Assembly: GCA_964651475.1 (NCBI GenBank)
Contig: CAZYXV010000008.1
Coordinates: 62,001 to 126,000, forward strand
Origin: JBGSMF01 sp964651475
GTDB lineage: Bacteria; Chloroflexota; Anaerolineae; Fen-1058
DNA length: 64,000 bases
Direction: 5' to 3'
Shown: positions 59,323 to 64,000 of the stretch, one piece after another
Position numbering within the stretch: position 1 is the first letter of the stretch
Layout: every line of letters begins with the position of its first letter
Notes under the pieces: generated by a model
What the model was told of the DNA's origin: nothing
The model's input: the letters and a program-made list of their open reading frames with translations, nothing else
Database searches by the model: none
Made by a program: the position numbers and the translations under genes

Positions 59323-61443
59323 ATGCGAGATGCCTTGGAACGCCATAAAAGCAGCCTGCTTGCCCTTGTACTTTTTGGACTGCTGACCACCCTGACGCTC
59401 GACAACTTGATTTTGCATCTCAGCACGGCAGTGCCGGCCGCCGACTATAAAGATTATGGCGTCTTTTACTGGGATTTGTGGTGGTTCAAGTACGCCCTGT
59501 TAAACTTGCACACCCATCCCATGTTCACCAATTACATCCTGTACCCCCATACAGTCAATCTGTCGTTGCATACGCATGTTTTTACACTGGGCTTGATGTC
59601 CTTGCCTTTCCAGTTATTCCTGGATATGCCAGCGATAATCAACGGCTTGACCGCCTTGTCGTTTTTCCTTTCTGCCAGCCTGATGTTTGTTTTCCTGAAC
59701 CGGCATACCGGCAATCCCTGGGCATCTGTGGTGGGCGCCACGCTGTATGCCTTTAGCCCAGGCACGTTGGGGCGCGCCATCCAGGCTCATCTGCACACGG
59801 TGCAGTTGTGGTGGTTCCCACTCAACCTGTTGTTGTGGGACATGGCCTTAGAGCGGCGCTCTGTTCGCTGGGCGGCAGCGTGCGGCATTGGCGTCTACCT
59901 GACTTTTATGATTCACTCCGAGTTTATGCTCTGGATACTGTTGACGTTGCTGCCCTATATGCTTTACGGAGTGCTTACTCAGACAACGCGGCGCGCGCGG
60001 TGGCAGATCATTGGGCTCGGGCTTGTGGCCGCCGCGGCTGCCCTGGCGCCCGCCTTGATCGTGCCTTTGCCGCAATTGTGGCAGGCGCGCATCGGCAATT
60101 ATCCCCAGGAAAGCCTGGAATTTATCCGCAGTTTCTCTTTTCCCATCACGGCCCTGTTTACGCGCCAGGGAGTCGCAGAAAACAGCACGCTGGGGCAAAC
60201 CTTGCCCGCGCTCGTGTTGGTCAGTCTGGCGTTAGGGGGCAAGCGGCAACGCTGGCTATGGCTAGGTATCGGGCTGGTGAGTCTCATCCTGGCGTTGGGA
60301 CCCGACTGGGGTGAACCATCCCGGCCATTGCCCTTTGCGCTGGTATATAACCTTTCACAGGGTCAATACCGCACGCCGATTCGCCTTACCACACCGGCTA
60401 CCCTGGGACTGGCAGTGTTTGTGAGCTGGTCGCTGGCGCGCCTCTTTGAACGCTGGCGCGGCCAGTGGGCGCAAGCATCCATCGTCACAGCCATCATCGC
60501 GGTTTACGTGCTCGACATTGGGATCCTGTCCCCTTTTCCCATTCTCATCTTGCCGGATTATGCAATTTATCACACCATTGGCGCCGATCCAGAAGATCAC
60601 ACCTTGCTGCAAGTGCCGCTCGGCCCCTCCTCGGGTATCCATGGGACGCCCCACTTTGATGCCGAGCAGTTGACCTATTATGCCCGCTTTCACCACCAAC
60701 GCACCATCAATGGGCTGGTGGCCCGCCTGCCCGTCGAATACCTGGAACGTTACAGGCAGTCGCCCTTTTTGTTGGCGCTGATGGGTGAAATCCCTTTGCC
60801 GCCATTAAAAGTGTCGCGCGCTGAACTTGTAAGGAGGGTGAAAAATTGGGACATTCGCTACATTGTCGTCCACAAAGACTTGATCGAGGCAGAACAGGCG
60901 CGCACCTTGATCGAGTTCTTTAATGCGCAACCCGAGTTGTGCGTGTTTGGCAACGACGCCGACACAATCGCTTATCGCGCCATCGCTGCGTGGGGCGAGT
61001 GCCCCACGCCAGGTTTAACCACCTTGTCCATGGGTGACCAATTGGACCTGGGCGCGCCGGGTGACGAGCGCTTTGTTGGCCCTGGCTGGTACGGCGTCGA
61101 GAACATCGGTGGGCCTCAGGCGCGCTGGGCCGGCGAGATACCGACCTCGACGCTGCGGCTTGCACTCCCGCCTGGGGAGCTGCGGGTTCGCTTTCGGGCA
61201 GCAGCTTACCCGGACGGCCAGCAAGTAACCATTTCCGCCGACGGCCGCTCGTTGGCGGTGATTGATCTCGCCAACAACTGGGCCGAGTATGACTTTATCT
61301 TGCCGGCAGGCGCACGTCCCACTGTTATCACGCTGGCTCACACACATCTCGAATCGGCTTTTGAGCGCACCAACGGCGCAACGCCAGACAAGCGGCCGCT
61401 TGCGGCGGCTTATGATTATTTTGTGTTCGAGCAGGTTCGTTGA
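59323..61443 (+). CDS. GT-C-like multi-spanning membrane protein with C-terminal beta-sandwich
   Basis: This 706-residue protein starts at 59323 (GGAGTAAC upstream); the longer frame to 59188 overlaps the previous gene. About twelve helices fill residues 10-430. A conserved acidic first loop (PAADYKDYGVFYWDLWWFKYALLNLHTHP) suggests a GT-C or oligosaccharyltransferase-like active site. The C-terminal 270 residues are soluble, with a beta-sandwich-like end (PTSTLRLALPPGELRVRFRA...PLAAAYDYFVFEQV). The family was not recognised by name. The adjacent gene is a clear paralogue, and both follow two DUF2723 genes, so a surface-glycan role is likely. Confidence 0.82.
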   Translation: MRDALERHKSSLLALVLFGLLTTLTLDNLILHLSTAVPAADYKDYGVFYWDLWWFKYALLNLHTHPMFTNYILYPHTVNLSLHTHVFTLGLMSLPFQLFLDMPAIINGLTALSFFLSASLMFVFLNRHTGNPWASVVGATLYAFSPGTLGRAIQAHLHTVQLWWFPLNLLLWDMALERRSVRWAAACGIGVYLTFMIHSEFMLWILLTLLPYMLYGVLTQTTRRARWQIIGLGLVAAAAALAPALIVPLPQLWQARIGNYPQESLEFIRSFSFPITALFTRQGVAENSTLGQTLPALVLVSLALGGKRQRWLWLGIGLVSLILALGPDWGEPSRPLPFALVYNLSQGQYRTPIRLTTPATLGLAVFVSWSLARLFERWRGQWAQASIVTAIIAVYVLDIGILSPFPILILPDYAIYHTIGADPEDHTLLQVPLGPSSGIHGTPHFDAEQLTYYARFHHQRTINGLVARLPVEYLERYRQSPFLLALMGEIPLPPLKVSRAELVRRVKNWDIRYIVVHKDLIEAEQARTLIEFFNAQPELCVFGNDADTIAYRAIAAWGECPTPGLTTLSMGDQLDLGAPGDERFVGPGWYGVENIGGPQARWAGEIPTSTLRLALPPGELRVRFRAAAYPDGQQVTISADGRSLAVIDLANNWAEYDFILPAGARPTVITLAHTHLESAFERTNGATPDKRPLAAAYDYFVFEQVR

Positions 61444-61487
61444 AGGTACAGTGGAATGAGTAAAAACAACTGAGGTGAATCAATCCA

Positions 61488-63653
61488 ATGTCGGAAAATG
61501 GAACATTGTCGGACCGCCGTTCACTTGTTCAGCGTCTCTGCCCTCACGTGCTGGCTCTGGCCCTCTATGCCATCTTGACCGTGGTGTCACTCGACAACTT
61601 GATCTTTCACTTTGCTACTGCCATTCCGGCCAGCGAGGGATGGGATTACGCCGTCTTTTACTGGAACCTGTGGTGGGTGAAACACGCCCTGTTCAACTTG
61701 CATCGCGACCCCATGTTTTCCAACTATGTTTTGTATCCCTACACCGTCAACCTGTCACTGCACTCGCTCGGCCTCACGCTGGGGTTGTTTACCTCGCCGC
61801 TTCAATTGATGCTCGATCTCAAGTTGATCTATAACGGCTTGCTGGCCGGCTCGTTTATCGCCGCGGGCTATTTCACCTTCCTGTTCCTCAGGCGCCACAT
61901 TCGAAACAGCGGCCTGGCCATGCTGGGCGGGGCGATGTTCGCCTTCACGCTGACCACAATTGACCACGCACACCTGGGGCAGGTGGGCCTGCTGCAAACG
62001 TGGTGGCTGCCGCTCACGCTGCTTGTGTGGGATAGCGTCATCGCCGCGCGCGCCACGCGCTGGCGCATTGTGGCCGCGGCTGGCTTGGGTTTGACTTTAT
62101 ATTTCACCTGGATGACGGCGCAGGAGATTGGGATATGGGCCGCGTTGCTGCTGGCGCCTTATGCCGTGTACACCTGGACGGTTCAGCCCGGATGGCAGGC
62201 GCGCGCGCGCGTGCTGGGACTGGGACTGGTGACCGGCGCGTTTGTGTTGGGGCCGGCGCTGATCGAGCCAATCCCCGCCATGCTGCAAACCCGCGGGCTG
62301 GTTTTTCCGCGCGCCGATTTGTACTCGCTTGAATTTTTCTCGTACCAGTTGCGCTGGCTGGTAACGCGCCCCTCCGGGCGCCTGGGAGATAACATCGGTC
62401 AGGTCATTCCTCTGCTCACGGTCCTCTGTTTGCTGCTAAAGGGCCAAAACCGCCAGCGATGGTTATGGCTTGGGGTGGGGTTGGGATTATTCATCCTGGC
62501 ATTGGGCCCCTTTTTGCATGGCACCCGTATCCCCTTGCCTTATTTACTTTTAAACGAGTTGTTAGGAGGACAGTATCGAACGCCGCTGCGTTTTACAACG
62601 CCCGCTTCGCTGGCCCTGATCGTATTTATTGCCTCGTCGCTAGATTATTTATTCGAACGTAAAATCGCCCCCCAGTGGAGGCCGTGGCTGTGCGGCGCTG
62701 CAATTATTGGAGTGGTTGTTGATAGCGGCATGGCGGCGCCGTTCCCCATCAGCTTTATGCCGGATTACAGGATTTATCACGAGATTGGTCAAGACCCCGC
62801 CGAGTACGCCTTGTTAGAAGTGCCGGTTGGCCCGGCGCCGGGCTTTGGTGAATTTGGCGACTCGCCGGACCTGCAGTACTATTCGCACATTCACCACAAG
62901 CAACTCATCAATGGCATTGTATCGCGCGTCCCAAGCAACTGGATGAGCCGTTACGAGCGCTCGCCGCTGCTTAGAGGACTGACGGGCGAGTACGATTTTC
63001 CGCCCCTCGATACGGCCGCGCGCGAACTGGCCGACCGCCTGGAACGGTGGGACATGCGCTACGTGCTAGTGCACCGCGATCGCCTGGAGCCGGAACGCGC
63101 GCGCCCCATCATTCAATTCCTCAACGTCCAGCCTAACCTGTGCCCGGTGGACGAAGAAGGCGCGCTGCTGGCCTATCGCCGCATCAACACCTGGGCCGAG
63201 TGCCCACGCCCCGAGATGAGCGCGCTGCCGGAAGGAACGCTGGCGATGGGAGAATCAGGCGACGAGCGTTACGTTGGCCCCGGTTGGTACTGGCCCGAAA
63301 ACATTGGCGGGCCACAAGGCCGCTGGGCCGGCGCGATTCCCACGTCTACCCTGCGGCTCGTGCTCCCGCAACAAGCCACCCGCGTAACCTTTAACGCGTG
63401 GGGCTATCCGCCCGATCAAAGCGTGACGGTGCGGGTGAACGGGCGCAAGGTGACCCAGCTCGCGCTGAGCCAAGCTCCCCAAGTCTACGAGTTCGACATC
63501 CCCGCCGAGGCGCTGCCCGCCGCCGGGCCAACCCTGATCGAGCTGGTGCACGCCAAATTGCTTTCCGCGGCCCAGAGCACCGACGGCCAGGTTCAAGACC
63601 AGCGTCCGCTGGCCGCCGCCTACATGTGGTTCAAGTTTGCGCAAGTGTGGTAA
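61488..63653 (+). CDS. GT-C-like multi-spanning membrane protein (paralogue)
   Basis: This 721-residue paralogue of the preceding protein has GAGGTG nine bases before the ATG. Matching landmarks are the first loop (GWDYAVFYWNLWWVKHALFNLHRDP), the second-loop LYPYTVNLSLHS, the helix-rich body to about residue 430 and the terminal module (PTSTLRLVLPQQATRVTFNA...PLAAAYMWFKFAQV). The loop before the C-terminal domain has GDERYVGPGWYWPENIGGPQGRW, shared with the neighbour. Both proteins probably use lipid-linked sugars, but the donor and acceptor are unknown. Confidence 0.83.
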   Translation: MSENGTLSDRRSLVQRLCPHVLALALYAILTVVSLDNLIFHFATAIPASEGWDYAVFYWNLWWVKHALFNLHRDPMFSNYVLYPYTVNLSLHSLGLTLGLFTSPLQLMLDLKLIYNGLLAGSFIAAGYFTFLFLRRHIRNSGLAMLGGAMFAFTLTTIDHAHLGQVGLLQTWWLPLTLLVWDSVIAARATRWRIVAAAGLGLTLYFTWMTAQEIGIWAALLLAPYAVYTWTVQPGWQARARVLGLGLVTGAFVLGPALIEPIPAMLQTRGLVFPRADLYSLEFFSYQLRWLVTRPSGRLGDNIGQVIPLLTVLCLLLKGQNRQRWLWLGVGLGLFILALGPFLHGTRIPLPYLLLNELLGGQYRTPLRFTTPASLALIVFIASSLDYLFERKIAPQWRPWLCGAAIIGVVVDSGMAAPFPISFMPDYRIYHEIGQDPAEYALLEVPVGPAPGFGEFGDSPDLQYYSHIHHKQLINGIVSRVPSNWMSRYERSPLLRGLTGEYDFPPLDTAARELADRLERWDMRYVLVHRDRLEPERARPIIQFLNVQPNLCPVDEEGALLAYRRINTWAECPRPEMSALPEGTLAMGESGDERYVGPGWYWPENIGGPQGRWAGAIPTSTLRLVLPQQATRVTFNAWGYPPDQSVTVRVNGRKVTQLALSQAPQVYEFDIPAEALPAAGPTLIELVHAKLLSAAQSTDGQVQDQRPLAAAYMWFKFAQVW

Positions 63654-63656
63654 AAT
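63648..63656 (+). promoter_or_regulatory. Extended -10-like element before the chelatase gene
   Basis: TGG followed by TAAAAT (63651-63656) overlaps the stop codon of the preceding gene. It could drive the ATPase gene starting at 63714, leaving a leader of about 50 bases. The -35 region is poor. Confidence 0.35.
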
Positions 63657-63713
63657 AAGCGCGCGCACAAAATTGCCGGGCAGCACGCGCGCCCGCCATT
63701 CAGAGAAAATGCT

Positions 63714-64000
63714 ATGAGAATTATTTTTCCATTTACGGCCATTGTTGGGCAAGAGCGCATGAAACGCGCCTTGATCCTGAATTCCATTTATCCCCAGATC
63801 GGCGGCGTATTGATCCGCGGCGAGCGCGGCACGGCCAAATCCACCGCCGCCCGGGCGCTGGCGGCGCTGCTGCCGGAAATCGCCGTCGTCGGCGACTGCC
63901 CGTTCGGGTGCGATCCCGACAGCCCTTCGACGTGGTGCACCAACTGCCGCGAACGCGCCGAGGCCGGGCAACCCTTGCCCATCACCTTCAGGCGCACGCG
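63714..64000 (+). CDS. Magnesium/cobalt chelatase-type AAA ATPase, N-terminal part (continues beyond window)
   Basis: The first 95 codons are present. The protein begins MRIIFPFTAIVGQERMKRAL, has Walker A GERGTAKSTAARALAALLP, then a Cys-containing insert with CPFGCDP and WCTNC, characteristic of ChlI/BchI-type and related D-subunit chelatase ATPases. These assemble into rings that drive metal insertion into porphyrins or corrins; in non-phototrophs the usual context is cobalamin synthesis. The frame is open to the window end. A weak AGAGAAAA precedes the ATG. Confidence 0.88.
   Translation, partial: MRIIFPFTAIVGQERMKRALILNSIYPQIGGVLIRGERGTAKSTAARALAALLPEIAVVGDCPFGCDPDSPSTWCTNCRERAEAGQPLPITFRRT

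Noticed and set aside
1..64000. tRNA, rRNA, riboswitch or replication origin
   Set aside because: No cloverleaf, rRNA core sequence, known riboswitch core or DnaA-box cluster was recognised by eye; small RNAs could still be missed.

Overview
The window is a gene-dense, GC-rich bacterial chromosome segment, most likely from a Chloroflexota (Anaerolineae-like) organism. The case for that is cumulative. Mevalonate kinase sits beside isopentenyl phosphate kinase. There are very large PAS/GAF histidine kinases, a Ser/Thr kinase with an NBR1-like Ig ectodomain, many lipoproteins with Pro/Thr-rich linkers, PD40 propeller proteins and GT-C membrane glycosyltransferases, and dispersed palindromic repeats. 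No rRNA, tRNA, CRISPR array, prophage or intact insertion sequence was seen.

Layout. 1-4.7 kb (+): the end of a PAS histidine kinase, an Rcp1-type response regulator and a receiver-kinase hybrid in overlapping frames, then a metallo-beta-lactamase-fold hydrolase and a 4-hydroxybutyryl-CoA dehydratase homologue with all four Fe-S ligands. 4.7-6.8 kb (-): isopentenyl phosphate kinase, mevalonate kinase and a small membrane protein. 6.9-24.7 kb (-): one long same-strand run. From 5' to 3' it encodes a Ser/Thr kinase, MnmA, MutS, an orphan branched-chain-type substrate-binding lipoprotein, a 1640-residue Cache/HAMP/PAS/GAF kinase, a clan GH-A-like lipoprotein, a 1256-residue PAS/GAF kinase and an OmpR-type regulator. 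The last five genes look like an extracellular-ligand sensing operon with no transporter.

24.9-47.8 kb is accessory in character. After a DNA glycosylase and a cupin (+) come tandem PD40 propeller lipoproteins and then a series of predicted surface hydrolases (SGNH, alpha/beta hydrolase-SUMF1, two beta-lactamase-fold serine hydrolases, an Ntn hydrolase, S9 peptidase, two CPBP proteases, an esterase with a CBM9-like domain), nearly all on the minus strand. Gene fragments and hairpin repeats lie between them. Several propeller blades carry in-frame palindromic insertions at the same turn.

48.0-54.4 kb (-): a MacB/LolD-type ATPase, a flavin reductase-like protein and a 1697-residue protein that fuses two Opp/Dpp-type permeases to two M28 peptidase-like domains. 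Both M28 domains lack several expected zinc ligands. 54.7-63.7 kb (+): a dimethylargininase-like enzyme and four multi-spanning GT-C-type proteins in two paralogous pairs. The window ends inside a magnesium-chelatase-type AAA ATPase gene.

The strongest candidates for something undescribed are the permease/M28 fusion, the palindromic insertions in propeller blades, and the binding-protein/kinase/GH-A operon. All product names come from reading motifs and were not checked by any database search.
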